Shown here: positions 25,969 to 33,990 of the stretch, in pieces
Layout: the number at the start of each line of letters is the position of its first letter
Numbering within the stretch: the stretch's first letter is position 1
Assembly (NCBI RefSeq): GCF_000688295.1
Contig: NZ_JHZF01000011.1
Location: 186,001 to 250,000 of the forward strand
Direction: 5' to 3'
DNA from: Pseudooceanicola nanhaiensis DSM 18065
GTDB lineage: Bacteria > Pseudomonadota > Alphaproteobacteria > Rhodobacterales > Rhodobacteraceae
Length of the DNA: 64,000 bases
Translations under genes and position numbers: made by a program
Notes under the pieces: model-generated
Databases searched by the model: none
What the model was told of the DNA's origin: nothing
The model's input: only the letters and a program-made list of their open reading frames with translations

Positions 25969-27138
25969 TTACTCTGCGGTCTTTTTGTTTTCGGTTGCCG
26001 AACGCGCGATCAGCCGCGCAAGGCGCCGATAGGCCTTGCGCGACTTTCCACGGCGGCTGGCACTCGGTTGGCCGAGGTCGACCGCCCTCCGTTCGGCGCG
26101 GCGATCCTCGTGGTTCCAGAACGCGACCTTCAGCCCCAGCAGGTCTTCGGCATCCTTCAGCATCTCCGAGCCGAAGATCGGCTTCTTTTCGCGGTTCATC
26201 ACCAGGTCCACCGGCAGCGAGACCGAGGTCTCGCGGTAGAGATCGACGATCCGCTTGGCCTGCCGGATGCAGGGGACCGAGCCGTCGGAGACCAGGACCA
26301 GGCGGTCGGCCGCCTCGATGACCGGCGCGATCCAGTCGAGCGTGGCACGCGGCATGTCGATGATGACGTAATCGTAGGCGCCGCGCAGCGCGGCGAGGAT
26401 CGCCGTCACGAGTTCGGGCGTCATCGAGGTCAGCGGAACGAAGACCGCCGGCGCGGTAATGACGTCGACGCCCAGGCCGCTCGACTGCACGGCGCGCGTG
26501 ATGCGTCCGGGCTCGGGCAGGCCGTCGAGCGACAGCAGGTCGAGCATCCCGCCATTGTCTTCCAGGTCGAAAAACGTCCCCGCATTGCCGAACTGAAGGT
26601 CGAGGTCGAGGAGTGCAACCCGCGGCGGCGGCGCGGTCCGCTTGTGATCGGCGGCCAGCGCCACGGCGAGGTTCGCGGCCACGGTCGTGCCGCCGACGCC
26701 GCCCCGGGACTGGGCCACGGCCAGGATGGTTCCGTTGCGTGCGGGGGCGGCCGAGGGGTCGCGGCCCCGGTCGAGAAGCGCCGTCAGGATGTCGGTCAGC
26801 GCCGCGCCGTCGACATCGACCGGCAGAACATCGGTGGCCCCGGCCTCTGACAGGGCGCGGGCGCGGGCGAGCGGAAGGTTCTCATCGGCCAGGGCGATGA
26901 AGACGGTCCGTCCCCCCGCAGCGGCGACACACGCGGCCAGCGCCTCCAGTTCGTTCTGTGTGCCGTCGGTTTCAAACAGCACGACCGGGTGGCCCGCGAC
27001 CGTTTCGGGCCCGGCCTTGGCCAGGTCCGAGAGGCTGGGCGTTCCGGCGGCCACGACGGGCATCGCACCGAATTGCGACATCCGCCGGTCGTCGCCGACG
27101 AAGAGGATGCTGTTGGAAATGCTGCGTGCGTGGATCAT
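25969..27138 (-). CDS. cpaE: Tad pilus localisation ATPase-like protein (CpaE/TadZ)
   Basis: This 389-residue MinD/ParA-like protein has a receiver-like N-terminal domain (about 10-130). Family members direct where the Tad apparatus assembles, often at a pole. The P-loop reads SRGGVGGTT, lacking both lysines of the usual KGGVGKTT, as is common in TadZ. Other landmarks are LLDLDLQFGNAGTFFDLED and the partner motif YDYVIIDMPR. The ATG at 27138 has AGGAG seven bases upstream and was preferred to one at 27156 that would overlap the preceding gene. The basic tail (RRGKSRKAYRRLARLIARS) could contact membranes or partners. Confidence 0.9.
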   Translation of the reverse strand: MIHARSISNSILFVGDDRRMSQFGAMPVVAAGTPSLSDLAKAGPETVAGHPVVLFETDGTQNELEALAACVAAAGGRTVFIALADENLPLARARALSEAGATDVLPVDVDGAALTDILTALLDRGRDPSAAPARNGTILAVAQSRGGVGGTTVAANLAVALAADHKRTAPPPRVALLDLDLQFGNAGTFFDLEDNGGMLDLLSLDGLPEPGRITRAVQSSGLGVDVITAPAVFVPLTSMTPELVTAILAALRGAYDYVIIDMPRATLDWIAPVIEAADRLVLVSDGSVPCIRQAKRIVDLYRETSVSLPVDLVMNREKKPIFGSEMLKDAEDLLGLKVAFWNHEDRRAERRAVDLGQPSASRRGKSRKAYRRLARLIARSATENKKTAE

Positions 27139-27148
27139 GAGAGGGCTC

Positions 27149-27781
27149 CTATCCATCGGTCCCGCTGGCGAGGTCCTCGCCCGGCAGTGAAATGCTGATC
27201 GTCCGGTACTGCGGCGTGCCGGTGAACCCGCCGGTCCCGCCGCTCAGCATCGTCGCCATGGCGCCGATCGGGGCCGAGAACCGGAAGGCGGGCAGCGTCA
27301 GCTCGACGGTCACCTGCGGCACGTAGGGGCCGCCGAGGTAACCGAGGTTCGGGTCCTGGGTGTAGATGAAGGTCAGGTCCGAGATCTGCGTGCCGCCCGG
27401 CAGGGCGGGGGAAATCCGGGTCCAGATCTCGTTGGCGGTGGCGTTGCCCGCATCCCCCGCGCAGCTCACGCTCGCCTGCACCGCGCAGGCATTGGCCACC
27501 GCACGACAGTTCGTGCCGAAGCGCGGCGCCGGCGAGGCGGTGCCGACGGTGATCCGGTCGGGCACCCCCGCGCAGGCGGCCGGGCGCACGGTGGCGATGC
27601 GCGCCGCGACCTGGGTGCTCTTCTCGGCGATCAGGTTGGTCGACGCGAAGATGCCGAAATCGAAGAGCTGGAACAGCATCAGGAAGAACAGCCCGACGAC
27701 CATCGAGAATTCGACCATCGCCGCGCCGCTGTCGTCGCGCCGGAACCGGGCGAGCCGGTGTATGATGGCCCGCACGCTCAT
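27149..27781 (-). CDS. TadE-like pseudopilin (second copy)
   Basis: This 210-residue protein has a TadE-type N terminus: a basic leader, DDSGAAMVEFSMVVGLFFLMLFQLFDFG, and the conserved Glu following a G/A processing site. The remainder is periplasmic with six cysteines (CAGVP, NCRAVANACAVQASVSCAG), which may form disulfides. TadE-like minor pilins are needed for Flp fibre formation. It overlaps the preceding tadE gene by 4 bp (ATGA) and precedes cpaE by 10 bp. It could be the TadF equivalent. Confidence 0.82.
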   Translation of the reverse strand: MSVRAIIHRLARFRRDDSGAAMVEFSMVVGLFFLMLFQLFDFGIFASTNLIAEKSTQVAARIATVRPAACAGVPDRITVGTASPAPRFGTNCRAVANACAVQASVSCAGDAGNATANEIWTRISPALPGGTQISDLTFIYTQDPNLGYLGGPYVPQVTVELTLPAFRFSAPIGAMATMLSGGTGGFTGTPQYRTISISLPGEDLASGTDG

Positions 27782-28275
27782 CCGCCGTAAATCCGTGCGC
27801 TGTCGGCGACCGTCGTCGTGAGCTTGGTGATCCTGGCGCTGAAGATGTCGAGCACGAAACCCAGCGGAAACTGAAGCGTGACCTGCGCGGCGACCGTGGC
27901 CACCGGCGCGGGCGAGGTGCGATAGGTGCCCGCCACGCAGCTGTAGGTGGCGGTCACGGTGTCCACCGTCATCTGTTTCGGCAGGACAGGCGTGCCGGAA
28001 CGGTCGTTTTCGATCATGGTCTTCAGCGTCGCCTCGTACCCGCTCAGGCTGCCGCCGGTCAGGCAGATGTCGATCGGCGCGATCCGCGCCAGGTAGCGGC
28101 TGGCGTCGCGAACGCCGCTGATCGTCGACTGGTAGCCCCAGTAGAGCCGGCCGAATTCGATCATGATGCCGAAGAAGAGGATCATCAGCGGCAGGCAGAG
28201 CACGAACTCGACCACGGCCGCGCCGTCTTCGGACCGGCGGAAGCGCTTGAGGAGGGGGGCGAGAGACCAGCGCAC
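27778..28275 (-). CDS. tadE: TadE-like pseudopilin
   Basis: This 165-residue minor pilin has N-terminal RRSEDGAAVVEFVLCLPLMILFFGIMIEFGRLYWGYQ, with Glu after the DGAA processing site and one hydrophobic helix. The rest is a short periplasmic domain (DASRYLARIAPIDIC). The GTG at 28275 lies 4 bp after the tadG-like stop but has no strong Shine-Dalgarno. An upstream in-frame ATG would overlap the preceding gene, so the start is uncertain by 9 or 13 codons. It is part of the pilus operon. Confidence 0.82.
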   Translation of the reverse strand: MRWSLAPLLKRFRRSEDGAAVVEFVLCLPLMILFFGIMIEFGRLYWGYQSTISGVRDASRYLARIAPIDICLTGGSLSGYEATLKTMIENDRSGTPVLPKQMTVDTVTATYSCVAGTYRTSPAPVATVAAQVTLQFPLGFVLDIFSARITKLTTTVADSARIYGG

Positions 28276-28279
28276 GTCG

Positions 28280-29797
28280 TCACCGGTAAAGCTGCACGAC
28301 ATCGCGGAACACACCGCCCGCGCCGGCCGAGCCGTAGCCCGACACGCCGGCCGTGCCGATGACCTCGACCCAGAGGTCGAATGTCGCCGGGGAGCCGGTC
28401 CCGGCCCCGACCGGCTCGGTCATGAACATCTCGACGAATTCCTCGACGGGTACGTTCGTGGTCGTGCCGTTGATCGGGTTCGCGGTGCAGTCGACCGCCG
28501 CCGCGATCACCACCCGGCGTTTCGGATCGCTCGACACGTTGGCCGAACACTGGGCGATGCCGGTCTCGTCCCGGCCGTCGAGAATGGCGCCCCCGGTCAG
28601 GCCCGCCGTCCTGGCATATTCGATCTCGGCCACGTAGACGCCGTAGCGCGTGCCGGCATAGGCGGCCGGGACATGCGGTGTCAGGTGGGAATCCTCGCCC
28701 GCGTCCAGCACGCCGTTGCCGTCGCCATAATTGGTGTCGATGTAGAGGTCGTAATCCCAGGTGCCATCGCCGAACCGGGTGCAGGTGCCGGCGGCAAAGC
28801 AATCGTCATGCGGAAGGCCGATGGAGTTGGTGGAGACGTCCGGGTTGTCCTTGAAGCAGCCGCTGGCCTCGGGCGCCAGGCCCGAGATGATGTTGGGCGC
28901 GACGGTGTAGTTCGGGTTGTTCCTGTAGCTGTTCATGATGCCGGTGAACTGGTCGAACCGCGTGTTGAAAGCCGAATTCTCGAGCCCCACCTTCTGGCCC
29001 GGTTCGGTCGTCACGCCGCGCTGCGAATAACAGCGGGTGACGTTGCCCTCGGCCCCGATCAGGCAGCCGATCAGCTTCGCGCCGGTCAGGCCCGCACAGG
29101 TGACGCCGACCGCGCTGGCCGAGATGTCGAGGAAGCCGAAGTCGCCCGGCCCCCAGGCCGCGCCGTTGCCGCCCGAGCGCAGCAGGATGCCGTCGCCGAT
29201 GGACGACGCCCGGGTCGAACTCCAGCCGGAGGGCACGCAGAACATCAGGGGCGTGACGTCGCAGGCCTCCATGGTGAAGCCGGCGATTGCCTCGGCCGAA
29301 ACCGTTGCGGTCGCGGGCCCGGTGGCCCCGACCAGCGCCCGCGTCGCCCGCAGGAACAGCGTGTCGATATTCGCGGGCGTCGCCACGACCCAGGCCATCG
29401 TCGCCTCGCGCTGGTCCGTGGTGATGAAGGCGGTCGGCGCGACCGTGTCGTCGTTCGGCAGCCCGTCGAGGAAGGTGAGCGTGTAGTCCACCGCGCCCGA
29501 GAGAGTCCCGTCGCCGCCGTAGGCCTGCGTGTCCGAAATCATGAGCGCGGCGGCGGCGGTCGCGCGGGTGATGCTGTCGGCGCGGCCGTCCAGCTCTCCG
29601 GCGGCGGCCAGGGCCACGCTGTCGGCGAAGCTCTGCAGGTCGCCCTGCGCCACCTGCACCCGGCCGAGGTCGAAGACCAGCGCGACCAGCCCCAGGATCG
29701 CGACAAGCGAAGCAATCCAGAGGACCATCACGCTGCCGGCCTCGTCCCGCACGAAGCGGGGGAGCCGGACCGGGTCGTGACGCAGGCGGAAGGTCAT
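28280..29797 (-). CDS. tadG: TadG-like pilus assembly protein
   Basis: In this 505-residue protein the N-terminal segment (FVRDEAGSVMVLWIASLVAILGLVALVFDLGRVQVAQGDLQSFADSVALAAAGELDG) is the TadG/vWA-like pilus N-terminal domain, with one membrane helix. The long periplasmic remainder is rich in Gly and Asn and contains paired cysteines (EACDVTPLMFC, CAGLTGAKLIGC, DDCFAAGTC). A vWA MIDAS motif is not obvious. It overlaps the cpaB stop by 4 bp. TadG proteins are thought to anchor or cap the Flp pilus. Confidence 0.82.
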   Translation of the reverse strand: MTFRLRHDPVRLPRFVRDEAGSVMVLWIASLVAILGLVALVFDLGRVQVAQGDLQSFADSVALAAAGELDGRADSITRATAAAALMISDTQAYGGDGTLSGAVDYTLTFLDGLPNDDTVAPTAFITTDQREATMAWVVATPANIDTLFLRATRALVGATGPATATVSAEAIAGFTMEACDVTPLMFCVPSGWSSTRASSIGDGILLRSGGNGAAWGPGDFGFLDISASAVGVTCAGLTGAKLIGCLIGAEGNVTRCYSQRGVTTEPGQKVGLENSAFNTRFDQFTGIMNSYRNNPNYTVAPNIISGLAPEASGCFKDNPDVSTNSIGLPHDDCFAAGTCTRFGDGTWDYDLYIDTNYGDGNGVLDAGEDSHLTPHVPAAYAGTRYGVYVAEIEYARTAGLTGGAILDGRDETGIAQCSANVSSDPKRRVVIAAAVDCTANPINGTTTNVPVEEFVEMFMTEPVGAGTGSPATFDLWVEVIGTAGVSGYGSAGAGGVFRDVVQLYR

Positions 29798-30624
29798 TTC
29801 AGGAAGACCTCTTCCGCCACGTTGCCACGGCGCACGATGATGCTGGGCCGGCGCGGCGCGGCGGCCGGTTCTGCCTCGACCACGACCTCGGTCAGCGCTT
29901 CGGGTTCCGGGTCCTCGGTGTCGAAAAGGTCCGCGAGGTTGATCTGCTCGAGCGGCTCGAGGTCCGCCGCATCGGCTTCCCGAAGGCTGAGGCTCAGACG
30001 CCCGGCCCGTTGGGCAAGCGCGAGTTTCTGCCCCTCTTCCGGGCTGATCTCGACGGTGATCGTGCGGGCGACGACCGGCTGATCCTGCTGTTCCTCCGCG
30101 GTCTGGTCGATGCCGACCACGCGGACGTTCTGCAGGACGGTCACGGCCCGCATCTCGGCGCCGTTGCCCTCTGTCATCACGATGTCCACCCGGTCTCCGG
30201 GCGTGACGAAGCCGCCGACCGCCGTGGCCGCGTCGACGCTGATGGCCATGGCCCGGTGGCCGGGCGTCAGCTTCTGGACGATGGTGACCCGTTCACCGGG
30301 GGCGGAGAGCTTGGCCGCGAGGATCGGTTCGCCGGGGAAGATCCGGCCAAGCGCGCGGCGCGGCGCCGCGCCGGTGACGGCGTCGATCCGGGTGTAGAGG
30401 CCCGGCATCATCGCGGACCGCGGCCAGGACTGGGTGGTGAGCATGGTCGGCGCGATGGCCTGACCAAAGGGAATTTCGGCCTGGGCGACGACGACGTCGA
30501 TCATCTCGACATCCGGCATCGCGGTGGCGCTGTCCGGCCCGACCGCAAGGTTCATCGCGGCGAATGAGCCGGCACCGGCCAGCGCGGTTCCCAGGAGGAT
30601 GGTGGCGAGTGATCTGAACTGCAT
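29794..30624 (-). CDS. cpaB: Flp pilus assembly protein CpaB (RcpC)
   Basis: This 276-residue protein has an N-terminal membrane anchor (FRSLATILLGTALAGAGSFAAMNLAV) followed by a SAF domain (about 45-110: VVVAQAEIPFGQAI, ALGRIFPGEPILAAKLSAPG) and the CpaB core (MAISVDAATAVGGFVTPGDRVDIVMTEG). CpaB/RcpC works in the periplasm with the RcpA/CpaC secretin, but no secretin gene follows here. Its ATG at 30624 is preceded by GGAG; an upstream in-frame start would lengthen it with unrelated sequence. It lies downstream of flp and its terminator. Confidence 0.88.
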   Translation of the reverse strand: MQFRSLATILLGTALAGAGSFAAMNLAVGPDSATAMPDVEMIDVVVAQAEIPFGQAIAPTMLTTQSWPRSAMMPGLYTRIDAVTGAAPRRALGRIFPGEPILAAKLSAPGERVTIVQKLTPGHRAMAISVDAATAVGGFVTPGDRVDIVMTEGNGAEMRAVTVLQNVRVVGIDQTAEEQQDQPVVARTITVEISPEEGQKLALAQRAGRLSLSLREADAADLEPLEQINLADLFDTEDPEPEALTEVVVEAEPAAAPRRPSIIVRRGNVAEEVFLK

Positions 30625-30676
30625 GGGAGGTCTCCAAACTGCTTGGCGGGCAAGAAGATCTTGGACGAAAAGGTCT

Positions 30677-30706
30677 TCCGGAAGCCGCGCGGAGGCGGCT
30701 TCCGGA
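30677..30706 (-). terminator. Rho-independent terminator after flp
   Basis: A perfect 12-bp stem (TCCGGAAGCCGC at 30677-30688, GCGGCTTCCGGA at 30695-30706) with a 6-nt loop lies 10 bp after the flp stop. In the direction of transcription it is followed by AGACCTTTTCG. It should end most flp transcripts while letting some read into cpaB, giving much more pilin than assembly proteins. Confidence 0.8.
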
Positions 30707-30715
30707 CGTCGGTGC

Positions 30716-30904
30716 TCAGCAGGTGCCGTGCGTACCGGCCGGATTGATCGTGCCGCAGGCCTTGGTCGCGTTTGCGCCCGCTGCGGTGCCCATGGTGGAG
30801 AAGGTCGCGACGCCAATGCCCGCAGCGACCAAAAGCGCGATGGCGTACTCCACCATGGCCGCGCCGGATTCGTCTTTCTTGAAGCCTTTGATAAACTTGA
30901 TCAT
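30716..30904 (-). CDS. flp: Flp family type IVb pilin
   Basis: This 62-residue prepilin has a basic leader MIKFIKGFKKDESG cut before Ala15. The mature part begins AAMVEYAIALLVAAGIGVATF with Glu at +5 and Tyr at +6, the hallmark of Flp pilins. The mature protein would be 48 residues and carries two cysteines (50 and 62) at its C-terminal end, possibly a disulfide. It is the first gene of the Tad operon and is followed by a strong terminator. A prepilin peptidase (TadV/CpaA) gene is not in the window. Confidence 0.93.
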   Translation of the reverse strand: MIKFIKGFKKDESGAAMVEYAIALLVAAGIGVATFSTMGTAAGANATKACGTINPAGTHGTC

Positions 30905-31397
30905 TTTTCCGTGCCCTTTAAGTGTTTGGTTAAATGACGCCTGCAGCGCCCGATCGATTTCGACCGCAGCGGCCGAAAATCTCCATCAGCCTACGCGGCC
31001 AAGATCGGCCGGGCATCGGCCCGCAGTGCGAAATTTACAACCAGGGGCTGCGATTGATTTCGTCGACAAACGGCGGTGAGGAGAAAATTAGACGTTCCAG
31101 CGAACGCTACGTCCCGCCGCGCGAATCACTGTTTCGGGGTCATTTGCGACGGAGATGCGACAATCCTTAAGATTCGGTTAACCTTGTCTCTCATCCGCCA
31201 ACACTGCGAGCCGCACCGGCCGACACCTTTCCGAAGCGTAAAATGTAATTTGGATCAATGGTTTGCCCGGCGCGTCCGGCTGCCGCGCCAAGGTCCGGGC
31301 ACGCGGCTCCGAAAATATCCTTTGTTTGTCCACAAAGTTGCCAACATTCTTTCAGCAGGCACTTAAAGGCGGCTTGGCCGCTTGGAGGCACCCAATT
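30905..31397. promoter_or_regulatory. Divergent control region between flp and a LuxR-family gene
   Basis: No convincing gene is present in these 493 bp. The stretch must hold the leftward flp promoter and the rightward promoter of the LuxR-family gene. Lower-GC patches occur near 30918-30935 (TTAAGTGTTTGGTTAAATG), 31080-31095 and 31165-31190 (TTAAGATTCGGTTAACC). A TGGAGG ribosome site at 31383-31388 serves the TTG start at 31398. I could not define -35/-10 pairs with confidence. Confidence 0.5.
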
Positions 31398-32207
31398 TTG
31401 AATACGCATATTACCCAGTTCAGCGGGGAACAGACCCGTGGTTCGCTCAACGTCGTCGCGCTGTGGATGCATGCGACCGGCAGTGGCGCCGCATTCGGCG
31501 ATGTCCTCTCCGTCTTTCAAACCCTGGTCGGCGCAAGCGGCGCCCAGATCGTCCGGCAGATGCGTCACCCGGCGCAGACCCGCATGATCGCCCGCCACGA
31601 CCAGAGCGCCGGCAAGCTCTTCGAACGTCCCGTCGTGAGTTTCTGTGCGGCGCTCTTCGGCGACATGTCGCACCACGTGAAGGCGGGCAGCCTATGGCGC
31701 CTGACCGACGCGCGGCCGGACCGTGACATCCTGCATAACCTTGAGGAAATGGGCCTCAAGGAAGTCTGCATTCTGGTCCTGAACACAGAGACCGATTTCA
31801 CCGACTACTTCGAGCTGCACCTGTCGCGCCCCCTGCCGGACCATGATCTCGCCCTGCTGGAGATACTCGGCCCGATCCTGGCCGAGGGCTGGAAGAAGCG
31901 GGCTCCGGGCTGCATCGAAGCGGCCATCGCAGGACGCCCGTTCCCGGTCGCGCAACGCGGGCAAGAGGCGAGCCGCCCGCTCCTGGGGTCCAACAACCCG
32001 GCCGGGCTGACCCGATCCGAGTTCCGGATCTGCACGCTGATCCAGTCGGGCCGCCTGCCCGACGAGATCTCCGAGATGCTGGGGGTCAGCAAGTCCACGC
32101 TCCGGTCGCACATGCGCGCAATCTACCTCAAGACCGGGGCATCGGGGCAGGTCGAACTGGTGCACCTGCTGCACGGGCGCCAGAGCGGGGCAGGGGGGAT
32201 GACATAG
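31398..32207 (+). CDS. LuxR-family transcriptional regulator next to the Tad operon
   Basis: This 269-residue regulator has a C-terminal GerE-type helix-turn-helix (about 205-265: GLTRSEFRICTLIQSGRLPDEISEMLGVSKSTLRSHMRAIYLKTGASGQ). The N-terminal 200 residues are not an obvious autoinducer-binding or receiver domain; they could be a divergent PAS/GAF-like sensor. The TTG at 31398 is supported by TGGAGG nine bases upstream; the first downstream in-frame ATG would remove 23 residues. Being divergent from flp, it may control the pilus operon, which is inference from position. Confidence 0.8.
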   Translation: MNTHITQFSGEQTRGSLNVVALWMHATGSGAAFGDVLSVFQTLVGASGAQIVRQMRHPAQTRMIARHDQSAGKLFERPVVSFCAALFGDMSHHVKAGSLWRLTDARPDRDILHNLEEMGLKEVCILVLNTETDFTDYFELHLSRPLPDHDLALLEILGPILAEGWKKRAPGCIEAAIAGRPFPVAQRGQEASRPLLGSNNPAGLTRSEFRICTLIQSGRLPDEISEMLGVSKSTLRSHMRAIYLKTGASGQVELVHLLHGRQSGAGGMT

Positions 32208-32387
32208 GGCACGGCACGGGACAGGCGATCGTCGCTGCGCCTTGATTGCAGCTCCCGGGAGCACGACGGAGCCCGGGCCCCGAGTCTGCTCACTGCCGAT
32301 CTTCGCCGGGAGGTTCTGCCTTCGGGTCGGTGAGGCCCACTCACGCACCCAAGCTGCAGTCACCTCATGACCATGACCCGGTGGGCC

Positions 32388-32927
32388 TCAATCCAGGCCG
32401 GCGACGGCATCGGTGGTGTCAGGCGCCTCGAGCCTGTCCTCCGCCCATTGCGCGGCGAGGTGGACCAGGATGATGATCATGGCGATGGGCACGACCACGG
32501 CGATCCAGACCATGGCGATGCCCAGGGTATCCGCCGTCAGCCCCGCCTGCCGCGCCAGATAGCCTTTGGCGAGCCCCCCGCGCAGACCCATGAAGGAAAA
32601 CCAGATGACCGGCAGGATGAAGCTCAGCACCGCGGCCGAGCGGATGGCCTCGGACACCAGCCCCATGAGGGCCGGGCGCGGCGGGAACACGCTCTTCATC
32701 AGCACCGCGTCCGAGCGGCCCTTGAACGACAGCGTCGTGCCCAGAAGCCCGGTCCAGACCATCATGTAACGCGCCACGTCCTCGGTCCAGATCGGCGGGG
32801 ACGAGAAGACGTAGCGCGCCACGACCTGGATCATGACGGTGATGAACATGCCGGCCACGGCACACATGGCGACGCTGCGGGCGACACGGTGCAGGCCGTT
32901 GCTGAGGCTGATGATCATATTGCTCAA
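32388..32927 (-). CDS. dctQ: TRAP transporter small membrane subunit (DctQ)
   Basis: This 179-residue protein has four hydrophobic segments (about 15-38, 48-66, 90-112 and 133-155) and the DctQ hallmark PPIWTEDVARYMMVWTGLLG. DctQ works with DctM in sodium-coupled import of organic acids or related solutes bound by DctP. The TTG at 32927 has GGAG nine bases upstream; an ATG three codons later lacks one. It is the last gene of the operon, after dctM and dctP, an unusual order for TRAP loci, which are usually P-Q-M. Confidence 0.87.
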   Translation of the reverse strand: MSNMIISLSNGLHRVARSVAMCAVAGMFITVMIQVVARYVFSSPPIWTEDVARYMMVWTGLLGTTLSFKGRSDAVLMKSVFPPRPALMGLVSEAIRSAAVLSFILPVIWFSFMGLRGGLAKGYLARQAGLTADTLGIAMVWIAVVVPIAMIIILVHLAAQWAEDRLEAPDTTDAVAGLD

Positions 32928-32993
32928 GGCGTGCAGCTCCGTCTGATCTGCAGAAAAGTCGTGGGGCGCCGGTTGCGGCGCCCCGGCATCGGC

Positions 32994-33968
32994 TCAGCGG
33001 GTGGCGTCGGACAGGTCCGTCCAGACCTTCACGTCATCCGACGGCATCAGGCCGGAATCGTAGACCTGCTTGGACCGCTCGCGGAAAGCGCCGCGCTCCT
33101 CGTCGGTCAGGCGCTGCACGGTCACGCCCTTCTCTTCCAGCGCCTCGAGCGAGGTGCTCGAGACCTCGTCAAGCCAGGCCTGCGTGGCCGCATTGCCGGC
33201 CGCGATGGCTTCGGTCACCGCGCTCCGCTCCGCGTCCGACAGCCCGTCGTACCACATCTTCGACGCGATCACGGCCCGGATCGGGATGATCGTGCGCGAA
33301 TCCGAGAAGTTCTTGACGAAATCGGTCTGACCGAAGGAGATCGGCACGAAGGGCGAATTCAGATAGCCGTCGATCACGCCGGTCTGCAGGCCCGCGGGCA
33401 CTTCGCCCCAGGGCACGACGGTCCCGGTGGAGCCCCAGGCCTTGTACAGCGCGATCTGCGCGTCATCCAGGGCCCGCATCCGCAGATCGGCCATGTCCGC
33501 CGGCGTGCGCACGGCGGCATCGGTGGTGATGATGCCCGAGGAGGGGCCGATCGGAACGATGGCCAGCAGCATGACGTCCTGGTCTGCCACGGCCTCGTTC
33601 ACGCGGTCGAAGATGCTGCCGTCCGCAAGCGCGCGCTGCATATGCGCCGCATCGTCGAACATGTAGGGCAGGCGCAGCCCGTAGATGAACGGATCGACCT
33701 GCGCGATGGCGCGCACATCCGACAGCGACAACTCCAGCAGCCCGGTCGAGAGCTGATCGAACTTCTCGGCCTCGTTGCCCACGGAATCCCGCGGCATCTC
33801 GCGCACCTTCATCCCGGCCTTCTCCAGAACCTCGCTGAAGCCCATGACCCAGTTGTAGGTGCCCGAAACCTCCGGATCGGGTGCCCCGTCGAGCGCGATC
33901 TTCACTTCGGCCGAAGCGGCCGAGGCCGTCGCCATGAGCGCGGCCAGCGCAATATGTTTCAGTTTCAT
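32994..33968 (-). CDS. dctP: TRAP transporter substrate-binding protein (DctP)
   Basis: This 324-residue periplasmic protein has a signal peptide (MKLKHIALAALMATASAASA). The DctP fold shows RMRALDDAQIALYKAWGSTGTVVPWGEVPAGLQTGVIDGYLNSP, which includes the conserved Arg that usually pairs with a carboxylate of the ligand (Arg in LRMRA). The substrate is unknown; the linked amidase suggests an amide or a carboxylate formed from one. The ATG at 33968 follows GGAGGACCAAGA. The gene lies between dctM and dctQ. Confidence 0.9.
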   Translation of the reverse strand: MKLKHIALAALMATASAASAEVKIALDGAPDPEVSGTYNWVMGFSEVLEKAGMKVREMPRDSVGNEAEKFDQLSTGLLELSLSDVRAIAQVDPFIYGLRLPYMFDDAAHMQRALADGSIFDRVNEAVADQDVMLLAIVPIGPSSGIITTDAAVRTPADMADLRMRALDDAQIALYKAWGSTGTVVPWGEVPAGLQTGVIDGYLNSPFVPISFGQTDFVKNFSDSRTIIPIRAVIASKMWYDGLSDAERSAVTEAIAAGNAATQAWLDEVSSTSLEALEEKGVTVQRLTDEERGAFRERSKQVYDSGLMPSDDVKVWTDLSDATR

Positions 33969-33990
33969 TCTTGGTCCTCCCTGAATGGTG

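Noticed and set aside
30905-31397. A sigma-54 promoter for flp
   Set aside because: I looked for TGGCAC-N5-TTGC on the leftward strand and found no credible match.
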